A DNA stretch of 17,889 nucleotides, from contig JAHHQK010000042.1 in the NCBI GenBank assembly GCA_020026435.1, forward strand, positions 1 through 17,889. The letters are read 5' to 3'. Shown here in pieces: positions 1 to 6,691 of the stretch (its first letter is position 1; each line of letters opens with the position of its first letter). The notes under the pieces were generated by a model that saw nothing but the letters and a program-made list of their open reading frames with translations, ran no database searches and was not told the origin of the DNA. The DNA comes from Alistipes sp. Its GTDB lineage: Bacteria > Bacteroidota > Bacteroidia > Bacteroidales > Rikenellaceae. Made by a program: the position numbers and the translations under genes.

Positions 1-429
1 CGTATTGGGTCGTGTCAGGCTCTCGGCGCTGCCCTGCTCGATCTGCAACGACGACGTGGGGAAGAATCCCTGCGACACAAGGGCGCCGTTGGCATCAAAC
101 GGCACATATTCCGAACGCGCCTCGTCCCACGACCACAGTTTCTTGTTTCTGCCTTGCAGACAGCCGAAATGCTCGACCTGGGGAATCTTCGGCAGGCACA
201 GTTCCGGAAGCGGGCGGTTGATGAAATTCGTCCAGTCGCCCAGCGGCATCTCCACCACGCCGATACGGTCGGAATCCTCGATCGACTTGTTGAAAGAGAG
301 TTCCCACCACACCTGCGACATGATGACATAGAACGATGCGAAGGCAGCCGTCAGACCCATGACATTCAGCAGAGCCGACACCCGATAGCGGCCCAGCATC
401 TTCAGAAAATTTTGTAATATAAACCACAT
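1..429 (-). CDS. FtsX/MacB-like ABC transporter permease, N-terminal part
   Basis: This is the open 5' end of a gene that continues past the left edge; 143 codons are present with no stop. The product begins MWFILQNFLKMLGRY and has one long hydrophobic stretch (about residues 15-40, SALLNVMGLTAAFASFYVIM). A polar periplasmic region follows, with a WWELSFNKS segment. This is the layout of the MacB/FtsX permeases of Bacteroidota: an N-terminal helix, then a large periplasmic domain, with the remaining helices at the C-terminus (outside the window). The start lies 14 bp after the adaptor stop, so it is the third gene of the TolC-adaptor-permease operon. Such permeases normally work with a LolD/MacB-type ATPase, which would be expected further left. 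The substrate cannot be told from the sequence. Confidence 0.85.
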   Translation of the reverse strand, partial: MWFILQNFLKMLGRYRVSALLNVMGLTAAFASFYVIMSQVWWELSFNKSIEDSDRIGVVEMPLGDWTNFINRPLPELCLPKIPQVEHFGCLQGRNKKLWSWDEARSEYVPFDANGALVSQGFFPTSSLQIEQGSAESLTRPNT

Positions 430-443
430 ATCCGATATATTTT

Positions 444-1703
444 TTATTTGAATTTCAGATTATCATTGTCGCCGAAGTTGTCATAGCTCGAAATGACCAC
501 CTGCTCGCCCGGCTCCAGTCCCGAGAGGATCTCGTAGTATTGCGGATTCTGACGTCCGACCTCGATTTCGCGGCGCACGGCACGCTCGCCGTCGTGGGCG
601 ACGACATAGATCCACTTGCCGCCCGTGCGGTAGTAGAACGCTCCGCGCTCGATGAGCAGGGCCTGCTCGGGCTGGCCCAGCTGGAGGTTCAGATCGAAGG
701 TCTGGCCGTTGCGGATGTTGTCGGGACGCTTGCCCGTGAACTTGAAGTCGGCGCGGAACTTGCCCTCGCGCACGTCGGGATAGACCTTGCGCACGACGGT
801 CTCGAAATGCTCGCCACCACGGTCGAACGTGGCTTCAAGGGCGTCCGTCACGCGGTCGATGTAGTGTTCGTCGATCTGGGCCTCGATCTTGAAGTCGGTC
901 AGGTCGTTGATCTGTCCGATCTTGCTGCCCTGCGACACGGACTGTCCCAGGATCACATCCAGCAGACCCAGTTCTCCGTCGATCGGTGCGGTCACAATCA
1001 GATTCTCCTTACGCTTACGGATGATTGCCATGTTCTGGCGCATGTTTCTCAAACTCTCTTCCATCTGAACGACCTGCACCGACCGATAGAGACTGTCCTG
1101 CACCAGACGGTTCTTCACCAACTCGTATTTTCCCGCAGCCAGTTCGTAGTCCTCGCGGGCCTTGAGGTACTCCTCGCGGGCGATGAGTTGCTCGCGGTAG
1201 AGCTGTTCCTGCGACTCATAGGCACGCTTAAACCGCTCCACGTCGATCTCCAGCTGCAGACGCTCCTGATTGACGCTGAGCTTCTCCTGCTCCATCGAGA
1301 TCATCGTGTTGCGCAGCAGGTTCTCCTTCTCGGCCAAGTCGGCCTCAGCGTTGAGGATCTGGAGATCCAGTCCCTCGTTGACGAGCTGGAGGATCTTGTC
1401 GCCCTTCTTGAGCAGGGCACCCTCCTCGACGAAGATGCGGTCGACCACACCGCCCTCCAGGGGGCTGAGCTGGATGGTGGTCTTGGGCTGCACGCGGCCC
1501 CGGACGCGGATGTAGTCGTTGAATTCCGAACGGGTCACACGGCTCATGATCAGCGACTCGCGGTCGACCCTCAGGGTGCTTGCGTCGCCCCTCGCGATCA
1601 GATAGATGATAAACAGCACGACAAATGCACCCAACCAATAGGGCACGGCCTTGGAGGTGAACATGAGTCTGTAACCTCTCTTTTCCTCTTTGATAATATC
1701 CAT
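444..1703 (-). CDS. HlyD/MacA-family periplasmic adaptor (membrane fusion protein)
   Basis: The 419-residue product links an inner-membrane pump to a TolC channel. One membrane helix lies near residues 21-38 (PYWLGAFVVLFIIYLIA). A first half-lipoyl motif follows at about 76-108 (IQLSPLEGGVVDRIFVEEGA). A long charged alpha-helical hairpin runs over about 111-245, rich in E, Q, L and R. The second lipoyl half (LIVTAPIDGELG) and beta-barrel and membrane-proximal domains make up the rest. I chose the ATG at 1703 (MDIIKEEKRG), 11 bp after the tolC stop; a start at 1745 is possible but would overlap tolC by 31 bp. Its place between an outer-membrane factor and an FtsX-like permease favours a MacA-type ABC exporter over an RND pump. 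I am sure of the family and not of the cargo. Confidence 0.93.
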   Translation of the reverse strand: MDIIKEEKRGYRLMFTSKAVPYWLGAFVVLFIIYLIARGDASTLRVDRESLIMSRVTRSEFNDYIRVRGRVQPKTTIQLSPLEGGVVDRIFVEEGALLKKGDKILQLVNEGLDLQILNAEADLAEKENLLRNTMISMEQEKLSVNQERLQLEIDVERFKRAYESQEQLYREQLIAREEYLKAREDYELAAGKYELVKNRLVQDSLYRSVQVVQMEESLRNMRQNMAIIRKRKENLIVTAPIDGELGLLDVILGQSVSQGSKIGQINDLTDFKIEAQIDEHYIDRVTDALEATFDRGGEHFETVVRKVYPDVREGKFRADFKFTGKRPDNIRNGQTFDLNLQLGQPEQALLIERGAFYYRTGGKWIYVVAHDGERAVRREIEVGRQNPQYYEILSGLEPGEQVVISSYDNFGDNDNLKFK

Positions 1704-1714
1704 GGTTTTCTGCT

Positions 1715-3064
1715 TTATTTTTGATCCAGATAATTCACTCCGCAATAGTAGGTCACGATGCTTTTCTTGAGGAAGTACTTCAAGCCTGCGTCCAGACGCT
1801 CGGCCTCCGACTTGAAGAAGGAGTTCGAGGCCGTCTGGAACTCGATCGGAGAGATCAGTCCGCGGGCCATGCGCCCCTTGTTGAGGTTGTAGGCCTCCTG
1901 CTGCACCCGCGAGCGTTTGCGGGCCTGGATGTAGGCCGCACGCGCGCTCGTCTTGTCCTGCACGGCACGCTCCACATCGCTCTCCACATCGCGCAGGGCC
2001 TGCTCATACTCGATCTCGGCCTTGCGGTAGGCGACCTTGGCCTGCTTGACCCGCGAACGGCCCGCAAGGCGTCCGAAGATCGGGATCGAGAGATTGAGCT
2101 GGATGTATTCTCCGCGGTTGCCCTTGAACTGGGAGAAGAATCCTGCGGTGTTGATCCCCTCGTAGGTGAAGTAGCTGGTCGACCATCCTCCGCTCAGACT
2201 CAGCGACGGGAGCAGCTTGTACTGGACCGTGCGCCACTCCTTGCGGGCCATCTCGCAACGATAGCGGGCCATCACCACCTTCGGCAGGAAGGAGACGCTG
2301 CGGTCGACCATCTCGCCCACGGGCATCAGATCGCCCTCCGTGAAGTCGGGGTCGGCATCGGCGATCGAGGGATCGATCTCAAGGGGTTGGTCCAGCGGCC
2401 AGAGCATCACGTCCTTGAGCGTGAGGAGGGCGTCGTCCCAGCATGCCTTGATGTTGACCTGCTCGAACTCGCGGTCGGCCAGATCGGCCTCGGCCTGCAC
2501 CACATCGGCGCGGCTCTTCTGTCCCAGTTCGTACTGACGGACAGCCAGGCGGTGGTTCTCGCGGGCGGTCTTGACAAAAAGATCGCACACGCGCGTCATC
2601 TCCATGCAATACAGCACGTTGCAGTAGGCCTCCATCGTGGCCAGACAGATCTCGTCCTCGGTCTGCTGCTCCTGGGAGATCCCCAGCTTGAGGGCCGTTT
2701 TCTTGATCCGCAGGTTGTTCACGGCCGAGAATCCGTCGAAGAGCATGATGCTGCCCCCGGCCATGTAACCGTTATTGAACGAGGTGAGGCTCTTGTAGGT
2801 GTTGGTCTCGGGGTCGACCGTACGTCCGAAATTGGTGTTGGCGTAGGTCCCCGCGCTGATGTTCGGCGTAAAGACCTCCAGGATGGCCTGGCGGCGGGCC
2901 ATACGGGCCTCGGAGATGTCCTCACGGCTAATTTTCATTTTCGAGGAGTTCTCCACGGCATAGACCATGCAGTCGTGGAGGGTCATCACCTGCTGACCGC
3001 TCACGGTGGGGATTGCCCACGGGGTCATCCAGCACAGAAACAAGAAAAGTAAGATTTTATTCAT
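1715..3064 (-). CDS. TolC-family outer membrane efflux protein
   Basis: The 449-residue precursor is the outer-membrane channel of the export complex. It opens with a signal peptide (MNKILLFLFLCWMTPWAIP, probable cleavage near VSGQQ). Two OEP-type repeats of long helices and strands follow. Typical features are LHDCMVYAVENSSKMKISRED near the mature N-terminus, the YELGQKSRADVVQAEADLAD helix of the first half, and NKGRMARGLISPIEFQTASN in the second half. The start at 3064 was chosen because it begins exactly at the signal peptide; an upstream ATG at 3118 would put 18 charged residues before it and would cover the sigma-54-like element. It is the first gene of the operon, 11 bp before the adaptor. 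An outer-membrane factor placed first is common in Bacteroidota exporter operons. Confidence 0.94.
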   Translation of the reverse strand: MNKILLFLFLCWMTPWAIPTVSGQQVMTLHDCMVYAVENSSKMKISREDISEARMARRQAILEVFTPNISAGTYANTNFGRTVDPETNTYKSLTSFNNGYMAGGSIMLFDGFSAVNNLRIKKTALKLGISQEQQTEDEICLATMEAYCNVLYCMEMTRVCDLFVKTARENHRLAVRQYELGQKSRADVVQAEADLADREFEQVNIKACWDDALLTLKDVMLWPLDQPLEIDPSIADADPDFTEGDLMPVGEMVDRSVSFLPKVVMARYRCEMARKEWRTVQYKLLPSLSLSGGWSTSYFTYEGINTAGFFSQFKGNRGEYIQLNLSIPIFGRLAGRSRVKQAKVAYRKAEIEYEQALRDVESDVERAVQDKTSARAAYIQARKRSRVQQEAYNLNKGRMARGLISPIEFQTASNSFFKSEAERLDAGLKYFLKKSIVTYYCGVNYLDQK

Positions 3065-3100
3065 CGGGGTTACTGTTTTTTTCGTTTTCAGAGCCTTTGG

Positions 3101-3118
3101 AAACATACCCCGTGCCAA
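3101..3118 (-). promoter_or_regulatory. Sigma-54-like -24/-12 element before the export operon
   Basis: Reading the minus strand, TTGGCACGGGGTATGTTT lies 36-54 bp before the tolC ATG. The -24 half TTGGCACG matches the classical RpoN consensus exactly. The -12 half is TATGT where TTGC is expected, so GT replaces the usual GC at the correct 10-bp offset. A start site about 12 bp downstream (near 3091) would give a leader of about 27 nt. The imperfect -12 box is the main weakness. The matches are visible in the sequence; use of sigma-54 is an inference. Confidence 0.4.
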
Positions 3119-3158
3119 AATCGCGCACGTTTGACTATCAACAGATTACACAAATCAA

Positions 3159-3189
3159 GCAAAATAGACGTGTAAAGAATCTTTACAAA
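3159..3189 (-). promoter_or_regulatory. Possible housekeeping promoter of the export operon
   Basis: On the minus strand there is TTTG (3186-3189), exactly 19 bp, then TATTTTGC (3159-3166). This resembles the Bacteroidota -33/-7 pair, but the last two bases of the -7 box are off consensus. It would give a leader of about 90 nt. It competes with the sigma-54-like element as the explanation for how tolC is transcribed, and both may be used. Confidence 0.4.
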
Positions 3190-3198
3190 TCTGTAAAG
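3171..3198. promoter_or_regulatory. Three alternating heptamers, probable operator or activator site
   Basis: The plus strand reads TGTAAAG (3171-3177), AAT, CTTTACA (3181-3187), AATC, TGTAAAG (3192-3198). The first two form a perfect 17-bp palindrome and the last two an 18-bp one, sharing the middle heptamer. This is the pattern of tandem dimer-binding sites. The array lies about 80-107 bp upstream of the start expected from the sigma-54-like box, which suits an enhancer-binding activator. It also covers the spacer and -33 box of the possible housekeeping promoter, which suits a repressor. No regulator gene is next to it in the window. Confidence 0.6.
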
Positions 3199-3214
3199 TC
3201 TACGCCCGCCACAC

Positions 3215-3227
3215 CTTATTTAATAAG
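3215..3227. repeat. Short perfect palindrome CTTATTTAATAAG
   Basis: A 13-bp AT-rich palindrome (6-1-6) lies 17 bp upstream of the heptamer array. It may be another protein site or part of the AT-rich upstream region. No further support is visible. Confidence 0.35.
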
Positions 3228-3257
3228 CTGTCGGCCCGCCCCTTTGCCGCGGATTTT

Positions 3258-3302
3258 CCCCTGCACGACCTTTCCTTCAGGCTGGTTTTCTCCGTGCAGG
3301 GG
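3258..3302. repeat. Inverted repeat CCCCTGCACG / CGTGCAGGGG
   Basis: Ten perfectly complementary bases (3258-3267 and 3293-3302) are separated by a 25-nt pyrimidine-rich loop. It could fold in RNA from either strand. There is no T-run after it, so it is not a standard terminator. Confidence 0.5.
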
Positions 3303-3336
3303 CGGAGCGACACCGACAACGGACATCATCCCCCTA

Positions 3337-3363
3337 CCGCAACCGCGCAGGAATCGGTTGCGG
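3337..3363. repeat. Inverted repeat CCGCAACCG / CGGTTGCGG
   Basis: Nine perfectly complementary bases (3337-3345 and 3355-3363) flank a 9-nt loop, 34 bp after the previous inverted repeat. The stem is GC-rich, and neither strand has a T-run next to it. It may help end or stabilise the MFS transcript, but that is a guess. Confidence 0.5.
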
Positions 3364-3552
3364 AAAAGGGATCTCAGGAAAAAATGCGGAATTTGCCCCG
3401 GTGTAGGAATTTTACCCGAGGATCAAGGCGGAAAGCCCCGCGCCGAAAGCGACAGAAGGGATCGGAGAATCGGAAGGCAGAAGGCAGAAGGAGGAAGACC
3501 CGTAATTTACTGAGTATCAAACGCAGCAGGCATAGCTGATCCCGGCGAAGAA

Positions 3553-4956
3553 TCAGGAGCGGGAGGAGCGTCGGGAGGAGTAATAGCGCAGGAAGGTGCT
3601 GATCATGCCCGCCATAGAGAGCACACCGCCCAGATAGAGAGCCGCCACGGGTCCCTCGTCGCCGAAGAGGTGGAAGGCCAGGGCCACAAAGGCCGCGCCG
3701 GTTGTCTGACCGACCAAACGGGCCGTGGCCATCATTCCGCTGGCACTTCCGGCGCGGTGGGGCGGCACAGAATTGATGATCAGATGGTTATTCGGCGACT
3801 GGAAGAATCCGAAGCCCACGCCGCAGACTCCGAACCGCCACACGATCTCCCAAAATCCGCTCCCCGTGGGCATCGACGCCAACAGGAAGCTGCCCACGCA
3901 GAGCACCAGCAGTCCGAAGCATCCCAGGATCTCGGGACTGAAACGTCCGATGAGGCATCCGGCCAAAGGCGCCACAAAGAGGATCACCACGGGATAGCAC
4001 GACATGAGCAGTCCGGTTTGGGCGGCGTCATAGCCGAAATTGTGGGACAGGAGGAACGGCATACCCACCAGGGCCACCATCTGTGCGGCAAACGACACGA
4101 TGCTCGTCAGAATCGACAGCGAGAAGATCGGACGGCGCAGCAGGTCGATGGGCAGCATCGGGAAATCGCTCCACAGCAACCTCTTCACATAAAGCGTCAT
4201 AACCCCCACACACAGCACCATCCCGAGGACCACGGCCCATCCGTCGGCCCGGTGGGTGAAGGCCTCGAAACTGCCGATCAGCAACCCGAAGGTCAGGGCA
4301 TTGAGCGCCGCCGCCCGAAAATCGTAACGTCGTCCGACGACCTTCGTGGGGTTCTCGGGCAGGGACTTACGGGCCAGCAGGAAGGCGATGACCCCAAACG
4401 GGAGATTCACCACGAAGAGCCACGGCCACGACGCCACGGAAAGTACCGCGCCCGTAAATGCGGGTCCCACGACCAGGCCCAGAGCCACGACCGTGGCATT
4501 CAGACCGATACCCTTGCCCAGGTGGCGTTTCGGATAGATGAGTTTAAGGAGCGAGGTGTTGATGCTCATCACCATGGCCGCCCCCACGCCCTGCACCACG
4601 CGCGCCGTCACCAGCAGGCGGAATCCTCCCGCCAGGGCGCAGAGCATCGACCCCAGCGTGAAGAGTACGATGCCCCAGAGATAGATCCTGCGGTAGCCGA
4701 TCATCTCGCCCAGGGCAGCAAAGGGCAGCAACAGCATAACGATGACCAGCTGGAACGAGTTGACGATCCAGATCGAATCCGATGCCCCGACCCCCAACTC
4801 GCGGGCCAGGGTCGGCAGGGCCACATTGCACACCGTGCCGTCCATCACCGAAAAGAAAAGTCCGCACAACAAGGCCGCCATAGCCACATAGAGACGCGGT
4901 TTCTGCAATCCGTCCCAGTTCCGATCGCCCACGATTCTGTTTGGCTCCGTCATCAT
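3553..4956 (-). CDS. MFS transporter of the DHA2/EmrB drug-exporter type
   Basis: The 467-residue polytopic membrane protein probably exports drugs or other small hydrophobic compounds by proton antiport. Visible family marks are MDGTVCNVALP in helix 1 (38-48, the DHA2 D1 motif), GEMIGYRRIYLWG between helices 2 and 3 (83-95, motif A variant), RVVQGVGAAM (119-128, motif B), GLVVGPAFTGAVL (160-172, motif C of antiporters) and WPWLFVVNLPFG (177-188). The hydrophobic segments continue to a short basic tail (RYYSSRRSSRS). Two ATGs in a row (4956 and 4953) are equally possible starts. It is divergent from the DUF4186 gene and stands alone. The substrate cannot be assigned. Confidence 0.92.
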   Translation of the reverse strand: MMTEPNRIVGDRNWDGLQKPRLYVAMAALLCGLFFSVMDGTVCNVALPTLARELGVGASDSIWIVNSFQLVIVMLLLPFAALGEMIGYRRIYLWGIVLFTLGSMLCALAGGFRLLVTARVVQGVGAAMVMSINTSLLKLIYPKRHLGKGIGLNATVVALGLVVGPAFTGAVLSVASWPWLFVVNLPFGVIAFLLARKSLPENPTKVVGRRYDFRAAALNALTFGLLIGSFEAFTHRADGWAVVLGMVLCVGVMTLYVKRLLWSDFPMLPIDLLRRPIFSLSILTSIVSFAAQMVALVGMPFLLSHNFGYDAAQTGLLMSCYPVVILFVAPLAGCLIGRFSPEILGCFGLLVLCVGSFLLASMPTGSGFWEIVWRFGVCGVGFGFFQSPNNHLIINSVPPHRAGSASGMMATARLVGQTTGAAFVALAFHLFGDEGPVAALYLGGVLSMAGMISTFLRYYSSRRSSRS

Positions 4957-4975
4957 TCCTCTGTTTTTACGAGCG

Positions 4976-5006
4976 CGAAAGTAACGATAAATATCGACAG
5001 GGCAAA
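4976..5006 (-). promoter_or_regulatory. Probable promoter of the MFS gene
   Basis: On the minus strand TTTG (5003-5006) and TACTTTCG (4976-4983) are 19 bp apart. This is a near match to the Bacteroidota -33/-7 consensus with one mismatch in the conserved half of the -7 box. The -7 box ends 19 bp before the ATG. Confidence 0.5.
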
Positions 5007-5017
5007 CGGAAAATTCG

Positions 5018-5025
5018 TATCTTTA
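5018..5025 (+). promoter_or_regulatory. Possible -7 box of the DUF4186-msrC pair
   Basis: TATCTTTA on the plus strand differs from TAnnTTTG only in its last base and lies 18 bp before the chosen ATG at 5044. I see no TTG at the -33 position, so support is limited. It would lie back to back with the MFS promoter. Confidence 0.4.
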
Positions 5026-5043
5026 CGCGATTTATCACAATTC

Positions 5044-5877
5044 ATGACCATGCGCCGCACCCGACAGGACCTTCAACCGAGCCTTTTCCCCGACGACGTC
5101 TTCCCGCTCTGCACCCCCCAGGCGAAGACTGCCGCCCAAACCGACATTCACCCATCGGTCACATTCTTCGCGGCCGACCCGCAAGCCGCCGACCATCGAA
5201 CTGCCGAGCGTCCGACCTCAAAATCGCGCCCCAATCCCTCTCGGACAACCGCTCCGCAAACGGATCCTCATCGGAGAGTTGCCGTTTCCGGTATTTTTCA
5301 GCCCGAGGCCGCGGCTGAAATCCGAGAAGAGTTTCCGGGCATGGACAAAGACTTAGCCAACAAGGAGATAAGCGGGGAAACAAACCAGGATGTGAGTGCA
5401 GACAAGGCCGAGGCACGGTATAAGTTCAAGCCTCAAGCCGACACCAGGACAGAGGCCGAAGTCGGAATCCCCACAGAGGCCGGGCTCTCGGCTGATACCA
5501 CGACCGAGGGGTACCCCACCCGTGATTTTGGCGATCTTTTCGAGCGGCTTTCCCGATCGGGTTTCCGCAGCAGTTTCCACCTCTCGCCTCGCGACCGGGA
5601 CTATTTCCAAAGCAAGGGACCGGCTACGATCCGCCACCACACCGAGGATTTCATCCTGCACCGTCTGGCCCCCGCCCAAATTCCCAACGACGGACGACAG
5701 ACCCCCATGCGCGGGCACCCGGTCTTCACGGCCCAACACGCCACAGCCTGCTGCTGCCGCGAATGCTTCGCCAAGTGGCACCACATACCCGCCCATCGCC
5801 CGCTCACACCCGACGAACAACGCTACGCCGTCGATGTCATCATGACATGGCTGCTGCACGAAATAAAACCCCGATAA
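5044..5877 (+). CDS. DUF4186 family protein with a long N-terminal extension
   Basis: The 277-residue protein has unknown function. The C-terminal part, from about residue 160 (DFGDLFERLSRSGFRSSFHL), matches DUF4186 as I know it: LSPRDRDYF, a TIRHHTEDFI segment, GRQTPMRGHPVF, then QHATACCCRECFAKWHHIP and a final helix. H232, C236-C238, C241 and H246/H247 form a tight cluster that could bind metal or act in redox chemistry. Residues 1-159 are polar, rich in P, T, R, A and E, and look disordered. DUF4186 proteins are usually only about 120 residues, so the extension is odd. I chose the ATG at 5044 because the frame is open from there and a -7-like box precedes it; an in-frame ATG at 5341 would give 178 residues. 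msrC follows after 12 bp, suggesting cotranscription. Confidence 0.78.
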   Translation: MTMRRTRQDLQPSLFPDDVFPLCTPQAKTAAQTDIHPSVTFFAADPQAADHRTAERPTSKSRPNPSRTTAPQTDPHRRVAVSGIFQPEAAAEIREEFPGMDKDLANKEISGETNQDVSADKAEARYKFKPQADTRTEAEVGIPTEAGLSADTTTEGYPTRDFGDLFERLSRSGFRSSFHLSPRDRDYFQSKGPATIRHHTEDFILHRLAPAQIPNDGRQTPMRGHPVFTAQHATACCCRECFAKWHHIPAHRPLTPDEQRYAVDVIMTWLLHEIKPR

Positions 5878-5889
5878 AACACCAAACTT

Positions 5890-6363
5890 ATGGCTGAAAA
5901 TCTGAATATTACCCACGGCACCAAGGAAGAGGTCTACACCTCGCTCTACCCCCAGCTCCGATCACTGCTCGACGCCGAGCGCGATCCCATCGCCAATATG
6001 GCCAACCTCGCGGCGGCCCTCCACCTCACTTTCGGATTCTGGTGGACGGGCTTCTATCGGGTCAGCGGAGAAGAGCTGATCCTCGGCCCGTTCCAGGGTC
6101 CGCTGGCCTGCACGCGCATCCGGCGCGGAAGAGGCGTCTGCGGCACGGCATGGCTCGAACAGAGGAGCATCATTGTCCCCGATGTGGACCAGTTCCCCGG
6201 CCACATCGTCTGCAGCAGTGCCTCGCGCTCGGAGATCGTCGTACCCGTCAAACTCCAGGGTGAGACCGTCGCCGTACTGGACATCGACAGCGACCGACTC
6301 GCCACATTCGACGACACCGACCGCCTGTGGCTCGAACGCATCGTGGCCCTGCTCGACCGATAG
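5890..6363 (+). CDS. msrC: Free methionine-R-sulfoxide reductase (GAF-domain fRMsr)
   Basis: The 157-residue cytosolic enzyme reduces free L-methionine-(R)-sulfoxide to methionine. It is a single GAF domain of the usual length. The diagnostic pieces are WWTGFYRV (51-58), LILGPFQGPLACTRI (63-77), GRGVCGTAW (80-88), DVDQFPGHIVCSSASRSEIVVP (98-119) and VAVLDIDSD (127-135). The three active cysteines of the family are present at C74, C84 and C108 with the same 10- and 24-residue spacing as in the E. coli and yeast enzymes, so it should be active with a thioredoxin-type reductant. It follows the DUF4186 gene by 12 bp. This makes an oxidative-stress or redox link for DUF4186 plausible, though not shown. 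Confidence 0.93.
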   Translation: MAENLNITHGTKEEVYTSLYPQLRSLLDAERDPIANMANLAAALHLTFGFWWTGFYRVSGEELILGPFQGPLACTRIRRGRGVCGTAWLEQRSIIVPDVDQFPGHIVCSSASRSEIVVPVKLQGETVAVLDIDSDRLATFDDTDRLWLERIVALLDR

Positions 6364-6390
6364 GCCGGCATAATCCCGTCATCCGATCAA

Positions 6391-6418
6391 GTGCACCCCG
6401 ACACCTGGCGGGGTACAC
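6391..6418 (+). terminator. Possible hairpin after msrC
   Basis: GTGCACCCCG (6391-6400) and CGGGGTACAC (6409-6418) can pair over ten positions with one G-U wobble around an 8-nt loop, 27 bp after the msrC stop. Only a short TTTT follows, after CCCG, so the terminator call is weak. Confidence 0.4.
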
Positions 6419-6550
6419 CCCGTTTTCGGTCCCCCCTATCGGAACTTTCCCCTTGTCGGGACACGGCTCTGCCCCGCCAGGCAGGAGGGTCACCTCTGCC
6501 AGCGGTGCAGAGTTGTCATACGACTTGTGTGCCGCACCATCCCCCCCAAT

Positions 6551-6593
6551 AAAAAAATCCCTGCCGTCGAAACTCATCGACAGCAGGGATTTT
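6551..6593 (-). terminator. Strong intrinsic terminator of the DUF4831-AlkD operon
   Basis: The arms 6554-6570 and 6577-6593 pair over 17 bp around a 6-nt loop. In the minus-strand transcript the single imperfect pair becomes a G-U wobble, and the stem runs into seven T residues. On the plus strand the same position is an A-C mismatch and the T-run is shorter, so the element serves mainly the minus strand but may also stop msrC transcripts. Confidence 0.85.
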
Positions 6594-6691
6594 CACAATA
6601 TCTTCCGCCGGAATTCTCTCCCCCTTCTTCGGCGGATATGCTTTCCGCGACAGATCTCAAGGGCCGAACCGCCCCCGCTCCTCCCGCAGGA

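Larger units (their letters stand above)
3065..3552. other. Intergenic region between the MFS gene and the export operon
   Basis: This 488-bp stretch holds no convincing gene. The left 160 bp is AT-rich and carries the promoter and operator elements of the export operon. The right part is GC-rich and contains two perfect inverted repeats (3258-3302 and 3337-3363), then a purine-rich patch of GGAAGGCAGAAGGCAGAAGG type near 3471-3494. Both flanking genes are on the minus strand, so the region is also the 3' side of the MFS gene. I see no hairpin with a T-run that would end the MFS transcript. Confidence 0.6.
6364..6691. other. Convergent intergenic region between msrC and the AlkD-like gene
   Basis: This 328-bp stretch has no convincing gene. 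It contains the msrC-side hairpin (6391-6418), a GC-rich middle with small stems such as CTCTGC/GCAGAG near 6495-6513, a C7 run at 6541-6547, the strong terminator at 6551-6593, and a 7-bp stem TCCGCCG/CGGCGGA (6604-6636) in the 3' untranslated part of the minus-strand transcript. Confidence 0.6.

Noticed and set aside
540..3052. Long plus-strand open frames opposite the adaptor and tolC genes.
   Set aside because: They mirror the codon pattern of the two real minus-strand genes and show no domain features.
3013..3513. A 166-codon plus-strand frame across the tolC promoter region.
   Set aside because: It crosses regulatory DNA and inverted repeats, and its product has no recognisable features.
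3670..5043. Upstream part of the plus-strand frame that ends in DUF4186.
   Set aside because: It lies antisense to the MFS gene. The promoter-like box and real domain are downstream, so the start was placed at 5044.
5353..5916. A 187-codon minus-strand frame opposite DUF4186.
   Set aside because: It is antisense to a recognised domain and shows no family resemblance.
6248..6577. A minus-strand frame of 109 codons across the msrC end and the intergenic region.
   Set aside because: It begins inside the terminator hairpin and overlaps the msrC 3' end; its product has no recognisable features.
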